Below are positions 7,530 through 16,091 of a DNA stretch of 18,585 nt, piece after piece. The DNA comes from CAYSBE01 sp964429245 (GTDB lineage: Bacteria; Bacteroidota; Bacteroidia; UKL13-3). The stretch lies in contig CAYSBE010000048.1 of the NCBI GenBank assembly GCA_964429245.1, positions 1 to 18,585 on the forward strand, given 5' to 3'. The position numbers and the translations under genes are program-made. How positions within the stretch are numbered: the stretch's first letter is position 1; each line of letters begins with the position of its first letter. The notes beneath the pieces are model-generated. The model was not told the DNA's origin and made no database searches. It saw only the letters and a list, made by a program, of their open reading frames with translations.

Positions 7530-8120
7530 TTAATATTCTTCGCCACCCGCTTCGCCTTGTTCATCTCCAAACAAGCCAAATTCATCAGCTTCTTCATCAC
7601 TGATTTCACCTGGTACTTCGTCTGTTTTATCTAAATAGTTTTTGGTTATTTCTTCAAACTCATCGTCATCAACCAAGCCAAATTTCTGAATTTTATCATA
7701 TTGTTTTGGTGAAGGGCCAATTGTTTTGGTACATGCAGGATATTTCACACCGGCTTTCTCTTTCATTTCTATGCCAACCAATTCCAGGTGCAGGGTCCAC
7801 ATTTCAATAAAATCATACACATAAATAATTTTTTGATGCGGGTCATCAATATAATCCTGCAATTGAGCTTTCTTCATAATCGGAATCTTTTTTGCAGGGT
7901 CTTCATCCTCATCATCCGACATGTCTTCGAGGGTAATTTCTTGTCCACGTTTCCAGCTGTCGGTACTCATGTAAAACGAGGCCAATTGTTTTTGGTCAAA
8001 TCCTATAGCGTCAAGTATCGCTTTATGCAAATCCAAAAAGGTTTGTGCCGATTTGATTTCTATCACACGGTAAATGTCTTCGTATTCTTCAAATGATACT
8101 TTAAATTTATATACAGCCAT
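7530..8120 (-). CDS. Plasmid pRiA4b ORF-3-like (IS1096 passenger TnpR-like) protein
   Basis: A 196-residue acidic protein whose N-terminal two thirds fit the pRiA4b ORF-3-like domain: VYKFKVSFE...IYRVIEI, then LDLHKAILDAIGFDQ, HLASFYMS-type strand (QLASFYMSTDSWKRG), and the closing IIYVYDFIEMWTLHLELV. The last 60 residues are strongly acidic and low in complexity (DDDEFEEITK, EISDEEADEFG, EQGEAGGEEY). The domain name derives from a plasmid gene and IS1096 passenger gene, but the function is unknown and such genes are common on Bacteroidota chromosomes. Nothing here (no transposase, no terminal repeats) indicates a mobile element. The gene is first in a tight pair with sixA, with a 6-base gap. 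Confidence 0.85.
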   Translation of the reverse strand: MAVYKFKVSFEEYEDIYRVIEIKSAQTFLDLHKAILDAIGFDQKQLASFYMSTDSWKRGQEITLEDMSDDEDEDPAKKIPIMKKAQLQDYIDDPHQKIIYVYDFIEMWTLHLELVGIEMKEKAGVKYPACTKTIGPSPKQYDKIQKFGLVDDDEFEEITKNYLDKTDEVPGEISDEEADEFGLFGDEQGEAGGEEY

Positions 8121-8147
8121 GAGGTTGATGTTTGATTGATGATGGGG

Positions 8148-8175
8148 CGAAATTACATTTTTCGGTTAAAACAAA
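8148..8175 (-). promoter_or_regulatory. Candidate promoter of the pRiA4b-like/sixA pair
   Basis: On the minus strand a TTTG (8175-8172) is followed after 16 bases by TAATTTCG (8155-8148), which differs from TAnnTTTG at one position. The spacing is shorter than the usual 19 or so. The -7-like element ends 27 bases before the ATG at 8120. Confidence 0.3.
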
Positions 8176-8184
8176 AACCGCTAT

Positions 8185-11100
8185 TTATCGAATGAGGGTA
8201 ACATTGCCCGAAGTGCTCTTTGTGGAACCATCCCAACCTGTGTAAGTTATGACGTAAACATATACATCAGTTAGTACTATCACACCGTCTTTGGTTCCAT
8301 CAAAGAATTCATATTTGTCATTGGTGCTAAATACCAGTTGTCCCCATCTGTTGTATAGTTTCAGGTCGTAATCTTTTACAAATACAGGCCTTGGTTTCCA
8401 AAGGTCGTTGGTGCCATCGGTATTGGGAGTAAAGGCATTGGGTACATAAAGTATGGGTGATTGAATAAGCTCAATGGTATTGGAACGGCTTGTAAAACTA
8501 AGGCTTTTTATGGGTTCGTGAGCGGTTACTGAATAAAAATATAGTCCATTGTCAATATTGAGTTTATTATCCGTAAATCGGGTAGAATCAGCAGTGATAT
8601 TACCTGCAATAACGGGTGATTGCCCGGGTTCTTCCTTTTCCATAGAATAGTATTCAACCCCATCAGGCCAATACACGTAAGGATTCCAAGTCATTTGGTG
8701 CTCAAACGGCAGCGAGATTCCTTTTAGGTGAATGCTGCATGCTTCGTCATTGTTCATACTTTCCAATCCGCATACATTTTGCTGACGAATCTGATAGCAA
8801 TAGGATTGTTTGGAAACTTCTACCTGCTCATCAAGATAATTGCTGTTTACATTGTTGTTCACACTGTTAAGCAACTCATATTGAACTTCAGTAAGTGGTT
8901 TGCGATAAATTTTGTATGCACTAAAACCGGTATCACTGCTCGGCTGCCATTGTATCTCCAACGATTTATTGTCAACTACTGTTACGGTGAAAATGCGCAG
9001 TTTGGCGGGAAAATCTTCTGGTTTACTTACACTACAAATAAAAGGAGAAGTATCGCCTATATTTCCGCAGATGGTAACCGGATACGCAGCGTAGCAATAA
9101 TCAGTAAACTCGTGGCCTTCTGCTACATCAGTTATGGTCACAATGGTTTCTTTTACTAAATCGCGAAGGGTAGTAAATGTACCATTTGGGTTTTTGCGAA
9201 TAACCACAAAATGAGAAAAGTATTTATTTGGGGTGTAAGACTTAAATCCAATATCCACCGTGTTGTTATCAATCCGTTTGATACAGCGAAATCCAGGACC
9301 AACTCCAGCAGGAGGAGGGAGTACAATTATTTTTACCCTAAAAGTTTTATTGCGTGGGGTGGGGCATTGGTTGTCTATAGCAAATACCTGCATAAATAAG
9401 GTATCATCAGCTCCAATATCTTCACATAACGTGCGAAATGAAAAAGTAAAGGTTGCTTTGCCTAATTCCTGTGTTTTGGAATGACTAAGTAACCGCCCGG
9501 TGTTAAATACATTGCCCGATAAGGTAATATAAACAGAGTCGGCATTATCCGTATCTAAAATGCTAGCCGCATATTGAAGTGTATCTGATGCAAATACATA
9601 TATAACGGTATCGTTTGCTTGTAAGAAGGCTTGCGTGGTGGCTGTATCTTCTTTATATAAGCTACAAATGGTTCTCGATGGAGCAGATTCTATGCCGCAT
9701 TGATTTACGGTAGTAAGATAATAACAATAGTTGATGGCCTGATGATTTTGTGCAAGCGTGTCAATAAAAAGTGTTTCGAATCGGTTAGGGATTACATGGT
9801 AAAGCGCAGGTGATGCAGTTGCTTTTGTTCGGTAAATACGAATGCTATCGGTGTTTACATCGTCAATAGGATCCCATTTGATGCGCGCAACGCTATCACT
9901 TACATAGGTTAAGCATTCAGGAAAAGGTATAACAGAAAGCGGTGGAGCAGCAATGGCTATTCTTATCCATCCGGTATCGCTTCGTGAAACAGGACATCCA
10001 TTGTCGTAAGTAAATACGCGCAATAGAAACGTATCGCCAACATTGGTACAATCACTTCGCCAGCGAAGGGTAAGTCGGCTGCTTCCAATACTTAACCCGT
10101 TGATGTTGGCAAATCGTTGTAAATTGATGGTGGGTTCATTTGGTGTGGCAAATGGAAAACTGCCTGACCATGTGGTGTAAATGGAATCATTGTCGCGATC
10201 AATAATATTTGTCGTAAAGTTTAAACTATCACCGGCAATAATGGTAATGAGCGTATCCTTCATTTCAGGTGCAAAAATGGATATATTCAAACTCATCTTT
10301 AACAAAGCATTGTTGCATCCACCAATCGTTGGATCAAATGTACGTTTGCCTTTATTTGTTGTACTCCATGCGTTGGGAGTAGTTGGAAAACCGGACGAAC
10401 CGCCACAGCCTGCACAAACAGATTGGTATACGATTCCTTCCGGATTAAACCTACTTGTACCACCGTCAACATGATCGGCTGAAAACGGGTCTCCAATAAA
10501 TGTAGCATAGGATAACGATTTCAACTCAGGTGAAAACACAGCAAGATAAAAGTCACTGCCATCTGTTGTGTTTTGAAAAGCATCAAAGGTTGTAGGTAAG
10601 CCGCTCGTATTTCCCATCTCAGGCTGACTATTTTGATTGGTTTCTCCTCCCCATCCAGAGAAATAGATGCGACCACATATATCTATCAAAAAGGCAGTAG
10701 GGGAAAGTGTCGGTTTCGTTCCCCCTTTTCCAAATGTGGTAGAGAGCAACAATTGGTCGAGGTCATTATTGAATTTGCTAATAAATTGTTTGGCCCCTGT
10801 TACCCGGTAAGTGGTACCTGCCAATGGGAACACAATGCTTTCTGTTTGTCCGCATATATAGGGGTCGCCATTTTTATCAACCTGAATCAAATAAGATTGA
10901 TCGTACGTATTGGTTCCGAAGTACAAAAATCGTTGCAGGGAGTTTCCTGAAATTTTGCCAATAAATGCATCTACACCGCCTTTGCGGGTAAAATTGCTAT
11001 TGGTTGCTGTAAGGTTGTTGCTGGTAGTGCCACCGGTTATAAAAAAATTATTAAACACATCTACCGCTATGCCAAAAATAGCATCGTGTCCGCTTCCGCC

Positions 11101-12519
11101 CAAATAGGAACTAAACAGCAGGTTGGTAAGGCCCGGATTGAATCTGGCTATTACCCCGTCTTGTAATCCACCAATAGTTGTTTGAAATCCATTTTGAATT
11201 GGAATGGAAGAACGTGTGGCACTAACTATGACAATATTGCCAAAGTTATCAAGAATGACTTCTCCTCTGAATTGGTCGGCAAAATTATATTTTAAAGGAG
11301 CACTGGTTGCGTCATAAAAATAATTGGTATTGCCATTGATACCATCACTTGCCGAACCGCCAAAATAGGTTGAACCAACGATGGCAGTACCCGTAACATT
11401 AAACCGGGTAATAAAAATATCGTAATCGCCATTATAGGTTCGGTCATAGGCATTGGTAGTTACAGGATAATCATCAGAATGGGTACTGCCAAAAACAATG
11501 AGTTCGCCACTTACATTACAAATCATGGAGTGGGGTTGTTCGTTGCCATCACCACCCAAATAGGTGCAGTAAACCAAATTGGTTCCATTTGGATTAAATT
11601 TCAAAATACCACAATCCCGTGCGAGGTTTTCGTTGTCATCTCCACCATTAAAAACGGTTTGAAAAGCACCTGTTGTAGTAGGGAAATTAATATTGTAAAC
11701 GGTACCACCGGCATATCCATTTCCTGCTAAATCGTAGGTAGCGGTGAACCCAAAATTATCGGCAACAGAGCCACTAAATGTTCCAAATACAATCTCCGGA
11801 TCAATGATAAAAGGAAATAATCGGTTGTATTTGCTGCAAATGAAGGAAAGCTCATTTTGGGCAAAATGATAACTAACAGGAATTTCTTCATTACTCAGCT
11901 CAGGTTGATAACCTATGGGTGCATTCTCGCGAATTGCAGCTATAGCGGTATTGATTTCAAGCGTTTGGTTATGCAGTTTAATATCATCCACACCCGAATA
12001 GATAAGTGTTATCATATCCGGATTGGCAAGTGGTTTAATATGAAAGTTAATTTTTAACCGCTCATCAAGGGCGATAATTTCCATATCAATGCCGGGATAA
12101 ATATTCTCGAGCACTATTTTGCCGTAAGCCCTACAACCACTTTTCCATTTCGATTGATCTTTTCCTCTAAAGTAATTGTAGTATTCAGATGATGGATCAT
12201 ATTTCCTAACAGTTGGCTTGTTTGCACCTTTTAGTTGAACTGCATAGTTGTGGCCATTGACAATTCCTTTATTGCCATTATGCAAAATATCATGCAGCGC
12301 TTTTTCATCAATAAGCGAATACACCAGGCTGTTTTCTGTAATAAACAAGGTGCCTCCAGGGATCTGTGCTTTAAATAGTACGGTATCTTCCCATTGCCCT
12401 TTGTTCTCAATAAGTTTAATGGAGTTTTTGGTGTACTCATTTACAGGAGTGATATGCGCATACACAGCAGGTATGTGCGCAATAAGTAATAAGCAGATGT
12501 ATAGAATTTGCTTTTTCAA
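8185..12519 (-). CDS. Large secreted T9SS cargo protein (DUF7948, SBBP-type repeats, gliding motility-associated C-terminal domain)
   Basis: A 1444-residue multidomain exported protein. Residues 1-21 are a signal peptide. Residues about 33-240 fit the DUF7948 N-terminal domain (LIENKGQWEDTVLF to PFIIDPEIVFG). Residues about 250-745 hold beta-propeller-like SBBP repeats, seen as recurring CTYLGGDGNE, STYFGGSASD and SSYLGGSGHD units, and a VCAGCGGSSGFPTTPNAWS block at 701-719. Residues about 751-1267 contain alternating cadherin/Ig-like and FN3-like modules. Residues about 1356-1444 are the gliding motility-associated C-terminal domain (YVPNAFTPNTDGTNDLW, LYNRWGQLVF, ending GNVTLIR), a type B sorting signal that directs type IX secretion to the cell surface or medium. 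The start is TTG at 12519, forced by an in-frame stop just upstream. It may act in adhesion or matrix; the exact role is unknown. Confidence 0.92.
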   Translation of the reverse strand: MKKQILYICLLLIAHIPAVYAHITPVNEYTKNSIKLIENKGQWEDTVLFKAQIPGGTLFITENSLVYSLIDEKALHDILHNGNKGIVNGHNYAVQLKGANKPTVRKYDPSSEYYNYFRGKDQSKWKSGCRAYGKIVLENIYPGIDMEIIALDERLKINFHIKPLANPDMITLIYSGVDDIKLHNQTLEINTAIAAIRENAPIGYQPELSNEEIPVSYHFAQNELSFICSKYNRLFPFIIDPEIVFGTFSGSVADNFGFTATYDLAGNGYAGGTVYNINFPTTTGAFQTVFNGGDDNENLARDCGILKFNPNGTNLVYCTYLGGDGNEQPHSMICNVSGELIVFGSTHSDDYPVTTNAYDRTYNGDYDIFITRFNVTGTAIVGSTYFGGSASDGINGNTNYFYDATSAPLKYNFADQFRGEVILDNFGNIVIVSATRSSIPIQNGFQTTIGGLQDGVIARFNPGLTNLLFSSYLGGSGHDAIFGIAVDVFNNFFITGGTTSNNLTATNSNFTRKGGVDAFIGKISGNSLQRFLYFGTNTYDQSYLIQVDKNGDPYICGQTESIVFPLAGTTYRVTGAKQFISKFNNDLDQLLLSTTFGKGGTKPTLSPTAFLIDICGRIYFSGWGGETNQNSQPEMGNTSGLPTTFDAFQNTTDGSDFYLAVFSPELKSLSYATFIGDPFSADHVDGGTSRFNPEGIVYQSVCAGCGGSSGFPTTPNAWSTTNKGKRTFDPTIGGCNNALLKMSLNISIFAPEMKDTLITIIAGDSLNFTTNIIDRDNDSIYTTWSGSFPFATPNEPTINLQRFANINGLSIGSSRLTLRWRSDCTNVGDTFLLRVFTYDNGCPVSRSDTGWIRIAIAAPPLSVIPFPECLTYVSDSVARIKWDPIDDVNTDSIRIYRTKATASPALYHVIPNRFETLFIDTLAQNHQAINYCYYLTTVNQCGIESAPSRTICSLYKEDTATTQAFLQANDTVIYVFASDTLQYAASILDTDNADSVYITLSGNVFNTGRLLSHSKTQELGKATFTFSFRTLCEDIGADDTLFMQVFAIDNQCPTPRNKTFRVKIIVLPPPAGVGPGFRCIKRIDNNTVDIGFKSYTPNKYFSHFVVIRKNPNGTFTTLRDLVKETIVTITDVAEGHEFTDYCYAAYPVTICGNIGDTSPFICSVSKPEDFPAKLRIFTVTVVDNKSLEIQWQPSSDTGFSAYKIYRKPLTEVQYELLNSVNNNVNSNYLDEQVEVSKQSYCYQIRQQNVCGLESMNNDEACSIHLKGISLPFEHQMTWNPYVYWPDGVEYYSMEKEEPGQSPVIAGNITADSTRFTDNKLNIDNGLYFYSVTAHEPIKSLSFTSRSNTIELIQSPILYVPNAFTPNTDGTNDLWKPRPVFVKDYDLKLYNRWGQLVFSTNDKYEFFDGTKDGVIVLTDVYVYVITYTGWDGSTKSTSGNVTLIR

Positions 12520-12526
12520 GGATTAA

Positions 12527-12534
12527 CAAATTTA
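12527..12534 (-). promoter_or_regulatory. Candidate -7 element of the T9SS cargo gene (TAAATTTG)
   Basis: Read on the minus strand, TAAATTTG is a perfect match to TAnnTTTG and ends 7 bases before the TTG start at 12519, which would put the transcript start at or next to the start codon. No clear -33 TTTG is seen at 19 bases; a weaker TTTTC lies nearby. Confidence 0.4.
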
Positions 12535-12609
12535 ACCAATACTCTTAAAACGAAAACTTTATATATTCAGTAATTGTCATTTTTTTGTATCATTCAACAA
12601 ATCAAAAAT

Positions 12610-13308
12610 ATGAGCAGGCCGAAAATAGTGGTGCTAACAGGTGCGGGAATCAGTGCCGAGAGTGGCATTAAAACCTTCAGAGACAGTGACGGATTATGGG
12701 AAAACTACCGAATTGAAGAGGTTGCTACTCCCGAAGCTTGGAACGCCAATCCAATATTGGTTCAAGGGTTTTACAACATGCGTAGAAAAGGTGTGCTTGA
12801 AGCAATGCCTAATGCCGCACACACAGCCTTGGCAGAAAACCAGAAACATTTTGATATACATATTATCACGCAGAATATTGATGACCTGCATGAGCGGGCA
12901 GGATCGCGAAATGTGCTGCATCTGCATGGCGAAATCAGAAAATCCCAAAGTACCCGCAACCCAAATCTTGTTTATAATATTGAAGGATGGGAGTTGAAAA
13001 TGGGAGATACCTGTGAGCTTGGAGCACAATTACGTCCATTTATCGTGTGGTTTGGCGAGGCTGTACCTAAAATGGAAGATGCCATTGAACTTGTGCAGGA
13101 GGCTGATATTGTTATGGTCGTAGGTACCTCATTGCAGGTTTACCCCGCAGCAGGATTGTTAAACTATGCGCCTGCAACTTCACCTATTTATATAATTGAC
13201 CCTGGAGCGCCTGCATATAGCCACAGAAATAACCTTACTTTCATTCAGCAGAAAGCAAGTGTAGGAGTGCCACAATTGCTGGAGAATCTGAAAAATAATT
13301 TACCATAA
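12610..13308 (+). CDS. cobB: NAD-dependent protein deacylase, sirtuin (SIR2/CobB family, class III-like)
   Basis: A 232-residue cytoplasmic sirtuin that would remove acyl groups from protein lysines using NAD+. The NAD-binding motifs are GAGISAESGI (11-20), TQNIDDLHERAG (87-98) and VGTSLQVYPAA; the catalytic histidine is H106 in LHLHGE. The YxxR motif of class III sirtuins is present as Y55-N-M-R58, which in SIRT5 and CobB reads the carboxylate of succinyl- or malonyl-lysine, so desuccinylase activity is plausible. The small domain has lost the usual four zinc cysteines: where CobB has two CxxC pairs, this protein has SQSTRNP and a single Cys in GDTCELGAQLRP. I chose ATG 12610 because it begins directly before the first Rossmann strand; a TTG at 12574 would add an atypical leader of 12 residues. 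Confidence 0.93.
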   Translation: MSRPKIVVLTGAGISAESGIKTFRDSDGLWENYRIEEVATPEAWNANPILVQGFYNMRRKGVLEAMPNAAHTALAENQKHFDIHIITQNIDDLHERAGSRNVLHLHGEIRKSQSTRNPNLVYNIEGWELKMGDTCELGAQLRPFIVWFGEAVPKMEDAIELVQEADIVMVVGTSLQVYPAAGLLNYAPATSPIYIIDPGAPAYSHRNNLTFIQQKASVGVPQLLENLKNNLP

Positions 13309-13310
13309 CC

Positions 13311-13337
13311 TAAAATTACAAAGCCATGGTAATTTTA
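13311..13337. repeat. 9-bp perfect inverted repeat ending on the start codon of the HYC_CC_PP-like gene
   Basis: TAAAATTAC (13311-13319) and GTAATTTTA (13329-13337) are exact reverse complements separated by 9 bases; the last A is the A of the ATG at 13337. A second, overlapping pair, TTACCAT (13300-13306) and ATGGTAA (13326-13332), could form a competing hairpin. It may be an operator, an mRNA hairpin that affects initiation, or a weak terminator for the sirtuin gene; sequence alone does not decide. Confidence 0.5.
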
Positions 13338-13822
13338 TGAAGTTATTTAGGAAAAATTACTTCAATTTTGCACCGTTGAAAAAAGCAATCCGCATTTCAG
13401 TATCATTTACACTCGCTATTTGTATCTTATTGGCTTATGCCGGTGTGCCTATGTATTCTATGATTTGCAAAATAGATGGTCATACAGCCTATGCGATAAT
13501 AAAAGAAAATGCGGGATGCCAACATGAAATTAACAACAGCAAAAAGAAAAGTTGCTGTGATAAAAGTGTTGATCAATATTGCGGAAAATCAGACGAAGAT
13601 TGTTGTGATTTCTCAACCAAAGTATTGAAAATTGAAGATCCATTTACTCCTTCAAAATCTTTGCAAGTTGCATTAACGCTCCCCTCAGTTGAAATTATCG
13701 TTAGTGAAATATTTCATTTTTCTGTTAGTCAGACCAATCATTTTGCACAGCACAACAAAGCACCGCCTGATATTGGTTTAGCCAATCATAACCTCGTTTT
13801 TATTTCCGAATTCCGCATTTAA
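13337..13822 (+). CDS. Cysteine-rich exported protein, HYC_CC_PP family-like
   Basis: A 161-residue protein with a hydrophobic segment at about 17-38 that looks like a signal peptide or anchor, followed by a cysteine-rich part: vicinal pairs CC at 73-74 and 89-90, plus single cysteines at 44, 61 and 82. The C-terminal end has the KAPPD motif (141-145) and closes with FISEFRI. This pattern matches the Bacteroidota proteins named after HYC, CC and PP motifs, although the HYC element is not in its usual form. Such genes are typically found beside TonB-dependent receptors and HMA-domain proteins, exactly as here. Metal binding by the paired cysteines is inference. The receptor gene follows closely (ATG 67 bases after this stop), suggesting one operon. 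Its distinct function is not known. Confidence 0.75.
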   Translation: MKLFRKNYFNFAPLKKAIRISVSFTLAICILLAYAGVPMYSMICKIDGHTAYAIIKENAGCQHEINNSKKKSCCDKSVDQYCGKSDEDCCDFSTKVLKIEDPFTPSKSLQVALTLPSVEIIVSEIFHFSVSQTNHFAQHNKAPPDIGLANHNLVFISEFRI

Positions 13823-13888
13823 GATAAATTGATGAGTTGCCACATGCAGTGGCTCACAGAATTTCTATTCAATCAATTTATTTTTTTT

Positions 13889-16090
13889 ATGCAACAAATA
13901 AGATTCATCCTAATTTTATTGTGCCTTTCACAATCAATAAAGGCACAGACTATCAAAGGAAGTGTGATGGATGCGCAATCACGCAAACCACTTTCCGGTA
14001 GCACCATCAGGTGGATTACCGACAATAAAGCCACAACTGCAGATGCCGGTGGTGTTTTTGAAATTGCTTACCCTGTAAAAGTGCCCAATAAGCTTATTGC
14101 AAGTTACGTGGGATATGAAAATGATACCATTTCATTTAGCAATCAAACAGAGGTTCATTTTCTGCTGAAACCTTCAGCATTGTTACAAGAAGTTGAAGTG
14201 CGACAAAAGAAAGACCCGCTTGATTTTAACACCATCGATCCCATTAACCGACAATCGATTGGCAAGGTAGAATTGCAAAAAGCTGCCTGCTGCAACCTGA
14301 GCGAAAGTTTTGAAACCAATGCCACTGTTGATGTGTCTTATGCAGATGCATTGACGGGAACCAAACAAATTAAAATGCTAGGGTTGGATGGCTCTTACAC
14401 ACAAATTCTAACCGAGCAGGCGCCATCTATCCGTGGACTCTCAACCAACTACGGATTGGCACATATACCCGGCACCTGGGTGCAGGCCATCGATATCACT
14501 AAAGGCATGGGCTCGGTAGTGCAGGGCTACGAATCAATGGCCGGACAGATTAATATTGAGCTGGCTAAACCTGAAAAATCAGAAAGATTATTTGTAAACC
14601 TATATGCCGGTGATTTGGGACGTTATGAAGCCAATGTGCATTTGGGCCATCGTTTAAATAAGCGGTGGAGCACACTTTTATTGACCCACGCAAGCACCAT
14701 TGCCACAAAAAATGACTTTAACAAAGACGGTTTTATTGACGTGGCAACCGGTTACCAATTTAGCGCCCTTAACCGCTGGAAATACGAAAACCCGGGCAAG
14801 CTAATGAGCAGTTTCGGGGTGTTTGCCAATACCGATCAGCGCAATGGCGGTCAACTTAATTACAACGGAATGGAAGACAATATCAATAAGCGCTATTATG
14901 GTGTAGATGTGCGTACTAATCATATTGAAGGATTTGGAAAAGCGGCAATTGGTTTTGATGGGATGCCCTATAAAAGTCTTTCATTTCAACTGGATGCACG
15001 CTACTACGAACAGCAATCGATTTACGGAGCCAAGTCGTATAATGGTAATGAACAAACTCTTTATGGAAATATGGTATACCAGACCATCATTGGCAGCAGT
15101 GAGCATAAAATAAAAACCGGAGCCTCATTTATGTATGATAATTTTAATGAACGCTACATGGATTCAGCTTTTACCCGTACCGAAATAATTCCCGGAGCAT
15201 TTGCAGAATACAACTATGACCGCCTGAACAAGTTTTCATTGTTGGCAGGTGTCCGCACCGATTACCACAACTTGTTTGGCGTACTGGTAAATCCAAGGTT
15301 GCATATGAAATACAATTTCAGCAAAACAACTGTTTTTCGCTTAAACGCAGGAAGAGGAATGCGTGTGGCCAATATTATGATTGAGCATCCTGCTGTGATG
15401 GCCAGTATGCGCACAGTAGTGGTGCAGGAACGTTTTACACCCGAAATTGCCTGGAACTACGGAGCATCATTCACACACAAATTCAAAATATGGCGCAAAA
15501 ATGCTACATGGGTTACTGATTATTTCTACACCCATTTCGAAAACCAGGTAGTTGCCGATATGGACCAAAGTGCCAACACTATTTATTTTTATAACCTAAA
15601 AGGCAGGTCGTATTCACAAACATTTCAAACTGAGTTTGTATACGAACCCATCAAAAGGTTTGAAGCACGATTGGCCTGGAAATGGCAGGACGTGAAAACC
15701 ACTTACAATGGCAACTTACTCGATAGGCCGCTGGTGTCGCGCAATCGCATTTTGGTAAACCTTGCCTATGCCACCCGTTTCGACAAGTGGAAATTTGACC
15801 TTACCGGAAAATGGTTCGACCATAGCCGCGTGCCTACCACATTTGTAGATGGCGTGGAAGTAATGCACGGATTTCAGTCGCCTCAATACAGTGTGTATAA
15901 TGCACAAGCTACCCGTAAATTCAAGAAATTTGAGGTGTATGCAGGTTGCGAAAATATTTTCAACTTTGTGCAGCAAAACCAGATTGTGGATGCAGCCAAT
16001 CCATTTGGCCCTAATTTTGATGCCTCCCTCATCTGGGGGCCGGTGATGGGACGTGTGTTCTATGTCGGTTTTAGGATGGGAGTCAAATAA
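13889..16090 (+). CDS. TonB-dependent outer membrane receptor, probably metal-related
   Basis: A 733-residue outer membrane transporter powered by TonB. Residues 1-20 are a signal peptide (FILILLCLSQSIKAQ). Residues about 21-103 form a carboxypeptidase-regulatory-like beta domain (TIKGSVMDAQSRKPLSG). The plug domain spans about 125-226, including KAACCNLSESFETNATVDVS, PSIRGLSTNYGL and GSVVQGYESMAGQINIEL. The rest is a beta barrel ending GRVFYVGFRMGVK. The vicinal cysteines C133-C134 in the plug, and the flanking cysteine-rich and HMA genes, suggest a metal or metal-chelate substrate, perhaps copper; this is inference. I chose the ATG at 13889 because it begins a clean signal peptide; starts at 13829 or 13832 would put about 20 extra residues before it. 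Length is typical of small Bacteroidota receptors, and it is not a SusC-type protein. Confidence 0.9.
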   Translation: MQQIRFILILLCLSQSIKAQTIKGSVMDAQSRKPLSGSTIRWITDNKATTADAGGVFEIAYPVKVPNKLIASYVGYENDTISFSNQTEVHFLLKPSALLQEVEVRQKKDPLDFNTIDPINRQSIGKVELQKAACCNLSESFETNATVDVSYADALTGTKQIKMLGLDGSYTQILTEQAPSIRGLSTNYGLAHIPGTWVQAIDITKGMGSVVQGYESMAGQINIELAKPEKSERLFVNLYAGDLGRYEANVHLGHRLNKRWSTLLLTHASTIATKNDFNKDGFIDVATGYQFSALNRWKYENPGKLMSSFGVFANTDQRNGGQLNYNGMEDNINKRYYGVDVRTNHIEGFGKAAIGFDGMPYKSLSFQLDARYYEQQSIYGAKSYNGNEQTLYGNMVYQTIIGSSEHKIKTGASFMYDNFNERYMDSAFTRTEIIPGAFAEYNYDRLNKFSLLAGVRTDYHNLFGVLVNPRLHMKYNFSKTTVFRLNAGRGMRVANIMIEHPAVMASMRTVVVQERFTPEIAWNYGASFTHKFKIWRKNATWVTDYFYTHFENQVVADMDQSANTIYFYNLKGRSYSQTFQTEFVYEPIKRFEARLAWKWQDVKTTYNGNLLDRPLVSRNRILVNLAYATRFDKWKFDLTGKWFDHSRVPTTFVDGVEVMHGFQSPQYSVYNAQATRKFKKFEVYAGCENIFNFVQQNQIVDAANPFGPNFDASLIWGPVMGRVFYVGFRMGVK

Positions 16091-16091
16091 A

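Noticed and set aside
7530..8120. The pRiA4b/IS1096 name as evidence for a mobile element
   Set aside because: No transposase, terminal inverted repeats or target duplications are visible; this domain is common on Bacteroidota chromosomes.
8163..8180. CGGTT / AACCG hairpin as terminator of the T9SS cargo gene
   Set aside because: Only 5 bp with an 8-base loop and no T run after it on the minus strand.
12574..12609. Upstream TTG start for the sirtuin
   Set aside because: It adds 12 residues (MSFFCIIQQIKN) not typical of the family; the ATG at 12610 begins right before the first conserved strand.
13829..13888. Upstream start (TTG 13829 or ATG 13832) for the TonB receptor
   Set aside because: It would add about 20 residues before a complete, well-formed signal peptide; the ATG at 13889 fits better.
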